Shown here: piece by piece, positions 53,732-63,560 of the stretch
Layout of the letters: each line of letters begins with the position of its first letter
Numbering within the stretch: the first letter of the stretch is position 1
Assembly (NCBI GenBank): GCA_001899685.1
Contig: MKWG01000045.1
Location: 46,331 to 110,330, forward strand
Source: Sphingobacteriales bacterium 44-15
GTDB taxonomy: Bacteria > Bacteroidota > Bacteroidia > Chitinophagales > Chitinophagaceae
Length of the DNA stretch: 64,000 nt
Reading direction: 5' to 3'
Translations under genes and position numbers: made by a program
Notes under the pieces: model-generated
Told to the model about the DNA's origin: nothing
What the model saw: the letters and a program-made list of their open reading frames with translations, nothing else
Databases searched by the model: none

Positions 53732-55152
53732 ATTTGAAAGATTGGACATCAGTAAAGTGGGTGTTCCTGCTAAGTGGACTACTGTGCGCAGGCGGGGTAT
53801 ACGCCCAGCAGGATACCGCAATCCACCAGCATGCTTTTTCGCTCCAGCAGGCGCTCGACTATGCAAAGCAGCATAATGTGCAGGTGAAGAACGCATTGTT
53901 GGATATACAGGTACAGCAGCAGGTAAACCGGGAAGTGACAGGACGGGCATATCCGCAAATCAGTGCCAGCGCGTCTACCACCTATAATCCTGCCGTTGCT
54001 ACACAGGTGATCCCTAATTTTATATCTCCTGCAATGTACCAGGTATTAATAGCTGAAGGTGTTAAAGACGGGAATGGAAATCCCATCCAGATGCCGGGGG
54101 ATTTTGGTTTTATCGCCGCGCAATTTGGTACAAAGTTCGGAGCCAGCGCCGGTGTCTCTTTAAGCCAGATATTATTTGACGGCCAGGTATTTGTTGGACT
54201 GCAGGCCAGGAAAACGCTTATTAAGTTTTCAGAGAAACAAGCCGAGATCACAGAAGAAACCATACGTGCAAATATTGCTAAAATATATTACCAACTGGTA
54301 GCAGGCAAAACGCAGATCGGGTTGATTGACGCTAACATTGCACTGCTTGAAAAATTACAGCACGATACAAAAGTGATGTATGAAAACGGTTTTGCCGAGC
54401 AGTTGGATATGGACAAAATTTCCGTGCAGTTGGCCAACCTCCATACCGAAAAGGAAAGTGCTTTAACGCAGATACAGAACGGCTTCCTTGGATTGAAAGC
54501 GCTGATGGGCATGCCGGTGAAAGACGCCCTTACACTTACAGATGAAATTACAGATGATAAGATAAAAGAAGGGATCCTGGATACCGGGGGATTCGATTAC
54601 ACACAACGCAGGGATTTCCAGTATGCAGACCTTGGAATAAAGCTCGGTGAATATGACCTGAAACGTTATAAGCTGGCTAAGCTTCCCACATTGTCGCTCA
54701 ACGGGTATTACAACAAAAATGCCCAACGTAACAAATTTGACTTTTTCGGCAAAGGCGAGTGGTTTGATATTTCGGCAATAACACTTCAACTGCAGATACC
54801 GATCTTCACAGGCTTTTCTGCCAACGCACGGATAGCGCAGGCTAACCTGGCCCTGCAAAAAAGCATTAACCAGCGGGAAGCGCTTAAGATCAGCATTGAC
54901 AGCGAAATTGAAACGGCAAGAAATACTTTCACTACAGCCATAAAAACACTTGACTATCAAAAAAAGAACATGGCGCTTGCACAAACCGTATTTGACCAGA
55001 CCCAAAAGAAATTTGAAATCGGTACCGGATCCAATACGGAAATAACACAGGCTCAAACAGACCTGAAAGCTGCCCAAACTAATTATATCACGGCATTATA
55101 CAATGCTATAATTGCTAAAATAGATTATACAAAAGCTACTGGTAAACTATAA
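53728..55152 (+). CDS. TolC-family outer-membrane efflux channel
   Basis: A 474-residue outer-membrane channel protein with a signal peptide to about Ala27. It shows the twofold TolC pattern: FSLQQALDYAKQHNVQVKNALLDIQVQQQ at the start of the first half and NLALQKSINQREALKISIDSEIETARNTF with FEIGTGSNTEITQAQTDLKAAQTNY in the second, all long helices. It should dock on the RND pump and the adaptor encoded next, forming the exit duct. The adaptor gene starts 30 bp downstream. Confidence 0.93.
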   Translation: MNLKDWTSVKWVFLLSGLLCAGGVYAQQDTAIHQHAFSLQQALDYAKQHNVQVKNALLDIQVQQQVNREVTGRAYPQISASASTTYNPAVATQVIPNFISPAMYQVLIAEGVKDGNGNPIQMPGDFGFIAAQFGTKFGASAGVSLSQILFDGQVFVGLQARKTLIKFSEKQAEITEETIRANIAKIYYQLVAGKTQIGLIDANIALLEKLQHDTKVMYENGFAEQLDMDKISVQLANLHTEKESALTQIQNGFLGLKALMGMPVKDALTLTDEITDDKIKEGILDTGGFDYTQRRDFQYADLGIKLGEYDLKRYKLAKLPTLSLNGYYNKNAQRNKFDFFGKGEWFDISAITLQLQIPIFTGFSANARIAQANLALQKSINQREALKISIDSEIETARNTFTTAIKTLDYQKKNMALAQTVFDQTQKKFEIGTGSNTEITQAQTDLKAAQTNYITALYNAIIAKIDYTKATGKL

Positions 55153-55182
55153 TCAACTATTATATCTATACAAACAATTTGA

Positions 55183-56367
55183 ATGATTTATAAAAAACGG
55201 AATATGCAAAATTTATTTAGAACTGCCGCTGTAATAACCACACTGGTGCTACTGGCAGCATGCGGTGCAAAAAATTCCAACAGCGATGGGAACAAAGGCA
55301 TTGCAGAAAAGAAAGCGCAGTTGGAAAAGCTGAAAGTCCAGCAAAAAGAGATCAATGATAAAGTAACATCATTGGAAGAGGAGCTTATCAAGCTTGACCC
55401 TTCCCTGAAAAAGGAAAACAAGAAGCTCGTGGCTATTACTGCTCTCGAGCCGGGCAGCTTTACACACTATATTGACCTGCAGGGCCGTGTTGATGCAAAC
55501 AATATTGCCTATGTGGCTCCCCGCGGACAGGGCGGACTCGTTAAAGCTGTATACGTAAAGCAGGGGCAATATGTTAACAAAGGACAACTGCTGCTGAAGC
55601 TTGATGACGCCATTGCGCAAAAACAAATTGACCAGTTAAATACACAGCTCGCTTATGCCAAAGATCTTTTGCAAAGACAGCAAAATCTCTGGGATCAGAA
55701 GATAGGAACGGAAGTGCAGTTGCTTAATGCAAAAAACAATGTTGTCAATATAGAGAAGCAACTGGCAACAGCCAGAGAGCAGCTTTCTTTTTCGAACGTG
55801 TATGCAGAGATGAGCGGGGTGGCCGAGACGGTGAACATTAAAGTAGGGGAAGCATTTATGGGTGGTCAGCAGATCCGTATTGTCAACACGAATGACCTGA
55901 AGCTGATGGTGCAGGTTCCGGAAAACTATATGGAGGCCGTAAACGTAGGGACACCTGTAGTAATAACGTTGCCGGAAGCCAATAATAAAACGATCAATAC
56001 CAAAGTATCCGTAGCCGGCAAGCTCATTGATCCCAACAGCCGTTCCTTCTATGTTGAAGCAAAATTACCTGCCGATAAATCATTGCGCCCTAACCAGATC
56101 GCGCTGGTGAAGCTGCAGGATTATACTGCCAAGAGTGTCATCTCTGTGCCTGTAGGTACGCTCCAGAACGATGATAAAGGGAAGTTTGTGATGGCAGCTG
56201 TCCAGGAAAACGGAAAACTGGTGGCAAGAAAAAAACCGGTTACCATAGGCGAGTTATATGGCGATAAAGTAGAGATCAAAGAAGGATTGAAGGAAGGCGA
56301 TCGGATCATTACCGACGGCTTCCAGGGATTATATGACGGTCAGGCGATCACCACTTCGATGGAATAA
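55183..56367 (+). CDS. RND efflux periplasmic adaptor lipoprotein
   Basis: A 394-residue membrane-fusion protein with a lipobox at Cys27. A coiled coil at about 38-72 (EKKAQLEKLKVQQKEINDKVTSLEEELIKL) precedes the lipoyl-like YVKQGQYVNKGQLLLKLDD, the helical hairpin (about 150-205) and the beta-barrel domains ending at VPVGTLQNDDKGKFV. The N-terminal coiled coil is an extra seen in Bacteroidota adaptors. An ATG at 55204 would also give a normal lipoprotein signal and may be the true start. It bridges the pump and the TolC-type channel. Confidence 0.92.
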   Translation: MIYKKRNMQNLFRTAAVITTLVLLAACGAKNSNSDGNKGIAEKKAQLEKLKVQQKEINDKVTSLEEELIKLDPSLKKENKKLVAITALEPGSFTHYIDLQGRVDANNIAYVAPRGQGGLVKAVYVKQGQYVNKGQLLLKLDDAIAQKQIDQLNTQLAYAKDLLQRQQNLWDQKIGTEVQLLNAKNNVVNIEKQLATAREQLSFSNVYAEMSGVAETVNIKVGEAFMGGQQIRIVNTNDLKLMVQVPENYMEAVNVGTPVVITLPEANNKTINTKVSVAGKLIDPNSRSFYVEAKLPADKSLRPNQIALVKLQDYTAKSVISVPVGTLQNDDKGKFVMAAVQENGKLVARKKPVTIGELYGDKVEIKEGLKEGDRIITDGFQGLYDGQAITTSME

Positions 56368-56424
56368 GTCGTTTGGTTCACAGATAAACCCATATTTTTT
56401 GTTGATATACAACAATACATTTTT

Positions 56425-59400
56425 ATGAGTGCTTTAGAAAATTTGACAGGAAAATTCAAGCAGTTCAAACCAACTACGTGGAGCATAAAGAACAAGACAT
56501 CTATCTACCTCATGATGATCTTTGTGAGCCTTATGGGAATAGTACAGTTTGTAACATTGCCGAAAGAACAGTTTCCCGATGTAGTTATCCCCACTGTATA
56601 TATCCAGACCATATATGTGGGCAATTCTCCCAGGGATATTGAGAACCTGGTAAGCCAGCCTATTGAGAAACAGATCAAGGCCATCACCGGTGTAAAAATT
56701 CAAAAGACTACCAGCACATCCGTGCAGGATTATTCGGCAATAGTGGTGGAGTTTGATGCAAATGTGGATATAGATGTTGCCGTACAGAAAGTGAAAGATG
56801 CGGTAGATAAAGCCAAAACAGACCTGCCGACAGATCTTACCGAAGAGCCAAGCGTAATGGAAGTGAGCCTGTCGGAGATTCCCATCATGTATGTGAACAT
56901 CAGCGGCGACTATGATAACATGAAGCTGAAGAAGTATGCTGATGACCTGCAGGATAAGCTGGAAGAGCTATCTCAGATCACCCGCGTGGATATTGTGGGC
57001 GCTCCTGAACGTGAGTTCCAGATCAACGTTGACAATTACCGTATGCGCAGCGCCAACATCACTTTTGACGATATTGCGAATGCAGTAGCCCGCGAAAATA
57101 TGGATATCACAGGCGGCTTGCTGGAAGTAGGTCATAATAAACGAACGCTGCAGCTTAAAGGGCAGTTCCATACTGCAGGCGATATAGAAAAAGTGGTGGT
57201 GAGAAGCCCTACAGGCGCATCTATCTACCTGAAAGATATTGCAAATATTAAAGATACTACCAAAGAACGGGAAAGCTACGCACGGCTCGACGGGAAGAAT
57301 GTGATCACGCTTAATATCGTGAAGCGTTCGGGCGAAAATCTTATTGAGACTGCAGAGAACGTGAAGAAAGTGGTAGCAGAAATGCAGGAAAGCGAGTTCC
57401 CCAAAGATCTTTCCGTAGTGATCACCGGCGACCAGAGTAAAAATGCGAAGCATTCTTTTGATGAACTGGTAAACTCTATCGTCATCGGGTTTATCCTGGT
57501 GCTGGTGATCCTGATGTTCTTCATGGGTGTAACGAATGCATTCTTTGTGGCGCTGTCTGTGCCATTGAGCATGTTTGTAGCCTTCCTGTTTTTACCTGTG
57601 GCAGATATCATTATCGGCACAAGTGTTACGCTCAACTTTATGGTGCTTTTTGCCCTGTTGTTCGGGCTTGGGATAATAGTGGATGATGCTATCGTCGTCA
57701 TTGAGAATACCCACAGGATATTTATGCAGGGCGGAGGAAAGATCACTTCGGAGAAATCCGCGATAATGGCGGCAGGAGAAATTTTCATCCCGGTACTGGC
57801 AGGTACGCTTACTACACTGGCGCCGTTCTTCCCGCTGTTGTTTTGGCCGGGGATCATCGGTAAGTTCATGATCTACCTTCCGGTAATGCTGATCTTCACA
57901 CTTACCGCTTCGCTTATAGTGGCGTTCATTATGAACCCGGTGTTTGCAGTAGACTTCATGAACCATCCGGAAGGAGAAACAAAGGCTCCCAAATCGGCGA
58001 TTTTCAAAAAGCCTGCATTCTGGATCGCCGTTGCGGCAGGGATTGTGCTGGATCTCAGCGGCGCGACTTTCCTCGGTAACATCATCCTGTTGCTGATGAT
58101 ATTGATCGTCCTCAACCGGTACTTCATCAATGATATTATCCATGCTTTTCAGAACAGGATCCTCCCCTGGATCATGGGACATTATGAGTCTTTGCTGAAA
58201 TGGTCGCTGAAAGGATGGCGGCCTGTGCACCTGCTGCTCGGCACTATCGGGCTGCTTATCATTAGCTTTATGATTTTTGGTGCGTCTGTGAGCAGCCAGC
58301 GTGTACCGATTGTGTTCTTTCCAAAAGCCGATCCCAACTTTATATATGTATACCTGAAGCTCCCTGTGGGTACAGACGTGGAATATACAGACTCCATTAC
58401 AAAAACGCTTGAAGGGCGTGTATATAAGGTGCTGGGTATGGAGAATGGTAAAAAGAATTCCATGGTAGAAAGTGTGATCTCAAATGTGGCAGTAGGCGCC
58501 AGTGATCCCAACAGCGGCGACAGAAGTACAAGGCCGGAGCTGGGAAGGGTACAGGTATCGTTTGTTGAGTTTGAAAAGAGGCACGGAAGGTCTACCGCAC
58601 TAATACTTGATTCCATACGAAGCGCCATAAAAGGGATACCCGGTGCGGAGATATCCGTAGACCAGGAATCGAGCGGTCCTCCTACTGATCCTCCTATCAA
58701 CATAGAAATAGCAAGTGAAGATTTTGATAAGCTGATCAAAACCGGCGTTGGATTAAAAAACTACCTGGACTCCATACAGGTGCCGGGAGTGGAAGAGCTG
58801 AAAATGGATGTTGACCTTACCAACCCTGAAATTAGCCTTACGGTCAACCGCCAGCGGGCGCTCATAGAAGGCGTTTCCTCTGCACAGATCGGGCAGGAAA
58901 TACGTACAGCATTATTTGGGCGTGAAGTATCCAAGATAAAAGATGGTGAAGATGAATATAAGATACAACTGCGCAACAATGAAGTGCAGCGCAAAAGCCT
59001 CCCTGACCTGCTGAACATGAACATCACTTTCCGGGATATGGCAAGCGGTGGCGCTATCAAGAATGTACCTATCAGCTCGCTGGTAACGGTAGATTATACC
59101 AGCACATTAGGCAGTGTAAAAAGAAAAGATCAAAAGCGGGTGATCACATTGCGCTCCAATGTGCTGACCTCGCAGGGCTTTACACCTACTGCAGTGAATG
59201 CGCAGATCAAAAATTATATTGACGCATTTCCGGGCATAGCGCAGGGAGTGACCATTAAGCAGACCGGTGAAGGTGAGCAGCAGGCAGAAACAGGTGCTTT
59301 CCTTATGAAGGCGTTGGTAATAGCCCTGATGCTTATCCTGTTCATACTCGTGTTGCAGTTCAACTCGGTAAGCAGGCCGGTGATCATATTAACGGAAATC

Positions 59401-60027
59401 ATCTTCAGTATTATCGGGGTGCTGCTTGGCTTCAGTATTACAGGAATGGAAGTTTCAGTGGCGTTTACCGGGTTGGGCATTGTGGGGCTGGCTGGTATCG
59501 TGGTGAAGAATGGTATCCTCGTGATTGAGTTTGCGGATGAATTAAGATCGAGAGGATTAAAGACGCGTGAAGCGGTTATCGAAGCAGGAAAAACCCGTAT
59601 CATACCCGTATTGCTTACGGCGCTTGCCGCTATATTTGGGCTGATCCCGCTGGCTGTTGGTTTTAATATTGACTTTGTGGGACTGTTCTCCACGCTTGAT
59701 CCGCATATTTTCTTTGGCGGCGACAGCGCCCGTTTCTGGAAACCGCTGGCATGGACGATCATATTCGGGCTGATGTTCGCCTTTTTCATGACACTGTTCA
59801 TCGTGCCGAGCATGTACCTGATAGCCGAGCGGCTGAAGCGACCGATGCGCCGTCATTTCGGTGGTAAATGGGTTTCTATGATGGGTATACCGCCGCTGAC
59901 ATTTATCTTCCTGCTGCTAATGCTGCCTTATAGCATGATCCGTCACTTTATTGACAATGCACGTCGCAGGAGAAAACTGGCAGGGGTAAGCACAGTAAAT
60001 GAGAAATGGATAAAGAGCTGGTTTTGA
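56425..60027 (+). CDS. RND efflux pump permease (HAE1/AcrB-like)
   Basis: A 1200-residue inner-membrane proton-driven exporter. The proton-relay residues are present: VDDAIVVIEN near residues 418-427 holds the Asp pair and GIVVKNGILVIEF carries the lysine. LPKEQFPDVVIPTVYI and GNSPRDIENLV are typical of the first porter domain. It is about 150 residues longer than AcrB; the excess includes two extra hydrophobic segments at about 530-572 (FWIAVAAGIVLDLSGATF, NIILLLMILIVL), between TM6 and TM7, giving a likely 14-helix topology. A terminator follows at 60048, closing the tetR-tolC-adaptor-pump operon. Drug range is unknown. Confidence 0.95.
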   Translation: MSALENLTGKFKQFKPTTWSIKNKTSIYLMMIFVSLMGIVQFVTLPKEQFPDVVIPTVYIQTIYVGNSPRDIENLVSQPIEKQIKAITGVKIQKTTSTSVQDYSAIVVEFDANVDIDVAVQKVKDAVDKAKTDLPTDLTEEPSVMEVSLSEIPIMYVNISGDYDNMKLKKYADDLQDKLEELSQITRVDIVGAPEREFQINVDNYRMRSANITFDDIANAVARENMDITGGLLEVGHNKRTLQLKGQFHTAGDIEKVVVRSPTGASIYLKDIANIKDTTKERESYARLDGKNVITLNIVKRSGENLIETAENVKKVVAEMQESEFPKDLSVVITGDQSKNAKHSFDELVNSIVIGFILVLVILMFFMGVTNAFFVALSVPLSMFVAFLFLPVADIIIGTSVTLNFMVLFALLFGLGIIVDDAIVVIENTHRIFMQGGGKITSEKSAIMAAGEIFIPVLAGTLTTLAPFFPLLFWPGIIGKFMIYLPVMLIFTLTASLIVAFIMNPVFAVDFMNHPEGETKAPKSAIFKKPAFWIAVAAGIVLDLSGATFLGNIILLLMILIVLNRYFINDIIHAFQNRILPWIMGHYESLLKWSLKGWRPVHLLLGTIGLLIISFMIFGASVSSQRVPIVFFPKADPNFIYVYLKLPVGTDVEYTDSITKTLEGRVYKVLGMENGKKNSMVESVISNVAVGASDPNSGDRSTRPELGRVQVSFVEFEKRHGRSTALILDSIRSAIKGIPGAEISVDQESSGPPTDPPINIEIASEDFDKLIKTGVGLKNYLDSIQVPGVEELKMDVDLTNPEISLTVNRQRALIEGVSSAQIGQEIRTALFGREVSKIKDGEDEYKIQLRNNEVQRKSLPDLLNMNITFRDMASGGAIKNVPISSLVTVDYTSTLGSVKRKDQKRVITLRSNVLTSQGFTPTAVNAQIKNYIDAFPGIAQGVTIKQTGEGEQQAETGAFLMKALVIALMLILFILVLQFNSVSRPVIILTEIIFSIIGVLLGFSITGMEVSVAFTGLGIVGLAGIVVKNGILVIEFADELRSRGLKTREAVIEAGKTRIIPVLLTALAAIFGLIPLAVGFNIDFVGLFSTLDPHIFFGGDSARFWKPLAWTIIFGLMFAFFMTLFIVPSMYLIAERLKRPMRRHFGGKWVSMMGIPPLTFIFLLLMLPYSMIRHFIDNARRRRKLAGVSTVNEKWIKSWF

Positions 60028-60047
60028 TATCAGTCAGGTTTTGTGAG

Positions 60048-60084
60048 ATGCCCCGGTGATACCGCCGGGGCATTTTATTTTTTG
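60048..60084 (+). terminator. terminator of the RND operon
   Basis: ATGCCCCGG at 60048-60056 and CCGGGGCAT at 60065-60073 form a perfect 9-bp stem with an 8-base loop, followed by TTTATTTTTT. It lies 20 bases after the pump stop codon. Confidence 0.85.
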
Positions 60085-60277
60085 GTTGCCGGCTGCAGTG
60101 CTGCTACTTATGCGCCTGGTAAAACTCGCCTGCCTTCTTTTCCTGAAGGAATACCTGCCAATATACTTTTTTGAAAAAGCATATCCGGTAATCACTATGA
60201 TATCATTTTAAAAGACGGCAGGAGAAATGGGCGTATTAAAAAAGTGAATGAACGCTGCAAAGGAGTTCAAAAAGTCC

Positions 60278-61138
60278 TTACTTTTCCCGGTATACCTTAT
60301 ATACATTTTCCAGAGCCTGATCATATCCTTTCCTGTCTGCAAATACCCACGGGTTGTAGGGGTCTCCGGGTATATGTTTCTTATGCAGGTTGAACTGACT
60401 GGCATGAGATGCCACCCATATATCAAATTCCAGATGCTTCATTGCATTGAGCGTATATGCATAATCTTCTCTGATGGACGGATATTCCTTTACTTCTGCA
60501 AACCTTCTTTCAGTAATGATAGTTGGAATATTTGCAATGAGCACTTTGTAAGTTCGGCTGCTATCTTTTACATCAAGCAGATAACTGCACGAGCCTTTTG
60601 TATGCCCGGGATGATGCAATAGGACTAATCTGGTGTCGCCCAACGCAATAACGTCTTTATCCTTTAATAGCCTGTCTGGTGCAATAGGTGCAAAGCTTAC
60701 TCCCAGACGGCTCAACTCGTAATCGGATGATCCGCCATCCTTTGCTACCTGTGCATCTGCGGCGTCTATCCAAAATTGGGCGCCGGTTTCTTTTTTTATG
60801 GCAGCAAGGGCGCCAAGGTGGTCAAAATGCGCCTGCGTAGTGAGCAATATTTTGATATCACTGTATCTGAATCCCAGCTTTTCAATATTCTTCTTTATGG
60901 TAGTATATGAATCAGCGAGCCCGGTATTTATCAGGATATTTCCCCGGCTGGTAACTACGAGATAAGAGGCCAGGTCATAAGTGCCAATATAATACAGATT
61001 GCCGGCAATCCGGAAAGGCTCATAAGGCTTCGACCAGTCTGCAGGATTATTCCCCGGCTCTGTAACTTTTTGAGCATACAGGATGGAGGCAACATGCATG
61101 CCGATGATTACAAAAATATATGGGATAAATTTCTTCAT
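60278..61138 (-). CDS. subclass B3 metallo-beta-lactamase, GOB-like (Gln at zinc site)
   Basis: A 286-residue exported hydrolase with a signal peptide to about Ala22. The zinc motif reads TTQAHFDHLG: Gln102, His104, Asp106 and His107 stand for positions 116, 118, 120 and 121, so the usual first His is a Gln. The same change is known in the GOB enzymes of Elizabethkingia. The other ligands are His179 in HHPGHTKGS and His245 in ASHASQFNLHKK. The remaining framework (ILINTGL, ETGAQFWIDAADA, KDGGSSDY) also matches B3/GOB. It should hydrolyse penicillins and carbapenems in the periplasm, though environmental members may have weak activity. No regulator gene is adjacent. Confidence 0.88.
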   Translation of the reverse strand: MKKFIPYIFVIIGMHVASILYAQKVTEPGNNPADWSKPYEPFRIAGNLYYIGTYDLASYLVVTSRGNILINTGLADSYTTIKKNIEKLGFRYSDIKILLTTQAHFDHLGALAAIKKETGAQFWIDAADAQVAKDGGSSDYELSRLGVSFAPIAPDRLLKDKDVIALGDTRLVLLHHPGHTKGSCSYLLDVKDSSRTYKVLIANIPTIITERRFAEVKEYPSIREDYAYTLNAMKHLEFDIWVASHASQFNLHKKHIPGDPYNPWVFADRKGYDQALENVYKVYREK

Positions 61139-61150
61139 GTGCGTTCAGTT

Positions 61151-61174
61151 CGCTACCCTGCACTGAGTGTAGCG
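61151..61174. repeat. CGCTAC/GTAGCG inverted repeat before the lactamase gene
   Basis: CGCTAC at 61151-61156 and GTAGCG at 61169-61174, with CACTGAGTG between them, 13 bases upstream of the lactamase start. It could be a regulator site or an RNA hairpin in the leader. Confidence 0.35.
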
Positions 61175-61235
61175 GTAAAATTAATTATTAGTTTTGACAG
61201 AGACAGCATCTCTGGAGAACATGATGTATATGGAT

Positions 61236-62375
61236 CTATGGCGAATCCGGGCTGTTCTGAACAGGTGGTTTTTTCTTATTCAGGGCAAGTCTGATCTTAA
61301 GTTTTTTAGGCTTGATCGTATCTTCCTCTTCTTCACCCAATAAATAGCCCCATACCTTCAGGTCTTGTACGCGGTCAAACACAATTTTAATGATAGCGAT
61401 GACGGGGATAGACAAAAACATGCCCGAGATCCCCCAAAGCAGCTCACCAATTACCAGCCCCAACAATGCTATTAAGGAATTGATCTGCACTTTTGATCCT
61501 ACCACCCTGGGCATAATAAAATTGCTGTCTATAAGATGAATGATCACGATAGCGACTATTACGAATAATACTCCCGACCCCGGCGCAGTTGCGAATGTAA
61601 TAAGACAGGTAATCGAGGCAGCACTGGCAATGCCAATGTATGGAATGATATTGAAGATGCCGGTTATCAGCGCCAGCATTATTGCATACTTGATCCCCAG
61701 CCAGCTGTATGCTATAAAAGCCATAACTGACACCAGGGCTATCTGTAAAAATAAGCCGGTCATGTATTTTTTAACAATAAACCGCACCTGCTCAAATACA
61801 TCTAAAACAACAGGCTTGTAATTATCCCGGAACAGGCGGACAAAGAAGGTTGAAATATGTGTTCTGTAATACAGGAGAAAAAAGGTGTATAAGAGCGTAA
61901 ATACAAATAGCAATGCAGTAGACGATATGGATAAAATGGTTTGACCCACAATACTTGTCCCTGCACCCAGTGAATCCGTTACCGCCTTATTAAAATAGCC
62001 CACCTGCTCTTTATATTTTATACCGTATTCAGTAGTGATCCATTTTTGCAACGCTTTTATCGAATCCTGCAATTGTTGCTGAAAAGCCGGCCAATCTTCA
62101 CTAAGTCTTGATAACTGGGAGCCGATGATAAAAAACAAGAGTATGACAGACAATAAAAAAAGCAGGATAGCAATAATGCAGGACAATGAACGGGGAAAAT
62201 TCATCCGGTTCTCAATGAACTTTGCCACGGGCAGCAATATGGTGGAAACAAGCAATGCAAACAGCAGGGGTTCCAGCACCGTTTGCCCGATGACAGCAAG
62301 GTAACCCAGGCAAATAAGAATAAGTAATACGCTCAGTAGTTTTAAATAAAAAGGAAGCACCAGCTTGCTGATCAT
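61236..62375 (-). CDS. AI-2E family membrane permease
   Basis: A 379-residue integral membrane protein with about eight hydrophobic segments, among them LLSVLLILICLGYLAVIGQ, SLSCIIAILLFLLSVILLFFII and AIMLALITGIFNIIPYIG, the last containing the family motif NIIPYIG. The C-terminus is charged (EEEEDTIKPKKLKIRLALNKK). Members of this family export small molecules or ions in some bacteria; several are sodium/proton antiporter-like. The name reflects homology with the TqsA autoinducer-2 exporter, not a shown role. No co-transcribed gene is obvious, and 97 bp separate it from the lactamase gene downstream. Confidence 0.9.
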   Translation of the reverse strand: MISKLVLPFYLKLLSVLLILICLGYLAVIGQTVLEPLLFALLVSTILLPVAKFIENRMNFPRSLSCIIAILLFLLSVILLFFIIGSQLSRLSEDWPAFQQQLQDSIKALQKWITTEYGIKYKEQVGYFNKAVTDSLGAGTSIVGQTILSISSTALLFVFTLLYTFFLLYYRTHISTFFVRLFRDNYKPVVLDVFEQVRFIVKKYMTGLFLQIALVSVMAFIAYSWLGIKYAIMLALITGIFNIIPYIGIASAASITCLITFATAPGSGVLFVIVAIVIIHLIDSNFIMPRVVGSKVQINSLIALLGLVIGELLWGISGMFLSIPVIAIIKIVFDRVQDLKVWGYLLGEEEEDTIKPKKLKIRLALNKKKPPVQNSPDSP

Positions 62376-62444
62376 AGCATGTATTTAAGTGTATAATATA
62401 AGCCGCCCTACTAAATTAGTGTATTTGAAGGGTTCACGCAATGT

Positions 62445-62474
62445 TGCGAAAGAAGAGAAAAGCGCAAAGAGAAA
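62445..62474. repeat. CTTTGCG-type repeat, copy 3 (inverted)
   Basis: On the minus strand this reads TTTCTCTTTGCGCTTTTCTC and TTCTTTCGC, the same words as at 21872 and 52983. A weak GAAACGTCAAAC at 62479-62491 follows. Confidence 0.35.
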
Positions 62475-62558
62475 TGATATGACAGAAGAGAAACGTCAAA
62501 CAATAAATCTCTTTGTACACGTCCTGCCTGCGGGTCATGGTACTTATACGCCCGCGTT

Positions 62559-63398
62559 CTAAAAGTCAATTCCTTCTATCTGCACTTCATAGATGTTCCA
62601 GTAGCCCCGCTCTTCATCCCATTCAAACTTTACGGACCAATTGCCTTTAAGTATGATTGGCTGATGATCGCTTGTGGCGTTCACAGTATATGTACCGGTT
62701 ACCACATAAATACCTTCATTAATATCGCAGGCCGTCTCTTCATCCGTTGCAGCGTCTAGCGTATCATAGCTGTTTTTAAAGGACAAAGTTTTTGTTTTAA
62801 ACGCTTCAATGGTAAGCGGAAAATGATTATTAAGCCTTAGCTTTTCTTTGCGGAAATCATGAGCCCATTCCAAAGGCTCCTGAATAAGCATTTGCCGGAT
62901 ACAGTCACGGGCCGTACGGCTATTATCATATACCGGATCAGGATGAAACTCATCATAAATAAAACCTGTCGTCATAACGGGTACATCCATATCGTCCATT
63001 TCGTGTTCAAACAATTCCTCCACGGTAAACCTGTACAGTTCCCTTACCGGTATATTAGGGCTGCACACATCCAGTGTAATCTGATATTTGTGTAAATGAT
63101 CCTGAAGCATTTCCCATTCCGCTTCTATTTCTGCATCAGGGATTTCAGTTGCCGGCTTAAAATGTGCAGGGCGTTCAATGCGGTCAAATATCCTGATATA
63201 TTTCGGATGTTTTGCTTGCTCTTCGAAGGCGATAATGTAGTGTAGAAATTCGTTTTCGACGGCAGGCATGAGCGGTGGCAGATCGGGATCGGGGCTTGAA
63301 AATTTAGCTTCATGCTCCGGCATGAGCTTCATTTTCAAAAAATCATTTTCAGCCTGTAATTTTTGTTCCTCGTTTAAATGAAGGTTTTCATTGTTCAT
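62559..63398 (-). CDS. acidic cytoplasmic protein of unknown function
   Basis: A 279-residue protein rich in Glu and Asp, without signal peptide or membrane segment. The N-terminal 60 residues are helical (LHLNEEQKLQAENDFLKMKL). The middle part contains YIRIFDRIERPAHFKPATEIPDAEIEAEWEML and the C-terminal 110 residues are beta-rich with a fold that may resemble NTF2-like (FPLTIEAFKTKTLSFKNSYDTL, GIYVVTGTYTVNA, LKGNWSVKFEWDEERGYWNIYEVQIEG). I do not recognise the family. The frame is long, has normal codon use and a clear ATG, so it is a real gene. Confidence 0.75.
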   Translation of the reverse strand: MNNENLHLNEEQKLQAENDFLKMKLMPEHEAKFSSPDPDLPPLMPAVENEFLHYIIAFEEQAKHPKYIRIFDRIERPAHFKPATEIPDAEIEAEWEMLQDHLHKYQITLDVCSPNIPVRELYRFTVEELFEHEMDDMDVPVMTTGFIYDEFHPDPVYDNSRTARDCIRQMLIQEPLEWAHDFRKEKLRLNNHFPLTIEAFKTKTLSFKNSYDTLDAATDEETACDINEGIYVVTGTYTVNATSDHQPIILKGNWSVKFEWDEERGYWNIYEVQIEGIDF

Positions 63399-63560
63399 AG
63401 ATCAGCTTTTAAGGTGGTAAAATTGTTGTTAGAAAGGCATTATATACGCGTGGTGCTTAGTAAATATAATAAAATGCGCGGCATTTCAAAATATTTATTA
63501 ACCTGTCATTGTATGTTTACTATCAAACAATGCTTAATTTTATGTGTCAAGCATAGCATC

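Noticed and set aside
57592-58230. Long open frame on the minus strand opposite the RND pump gene (also 50507-51337, 42338-41448 and similar)
   Set aside because: The predicted proteins are low-complexity or Cys/Arg-rich shadows, lie wholly inside strong genes on the other strand and show no family features.
60104-60205. About 33 codons of protein-like sequence on both strands after the RND terminator
   Set aside because: Too short, no start codon on the minus strand, both frames look equally plausible; at most a gene remnant.
62479-62491. Possible fifth copy of the GTGAGACG repeat (GAAACGTCAAAC)
   Set aside because: Only one degenerate arm is present and no opposed arm is seen.
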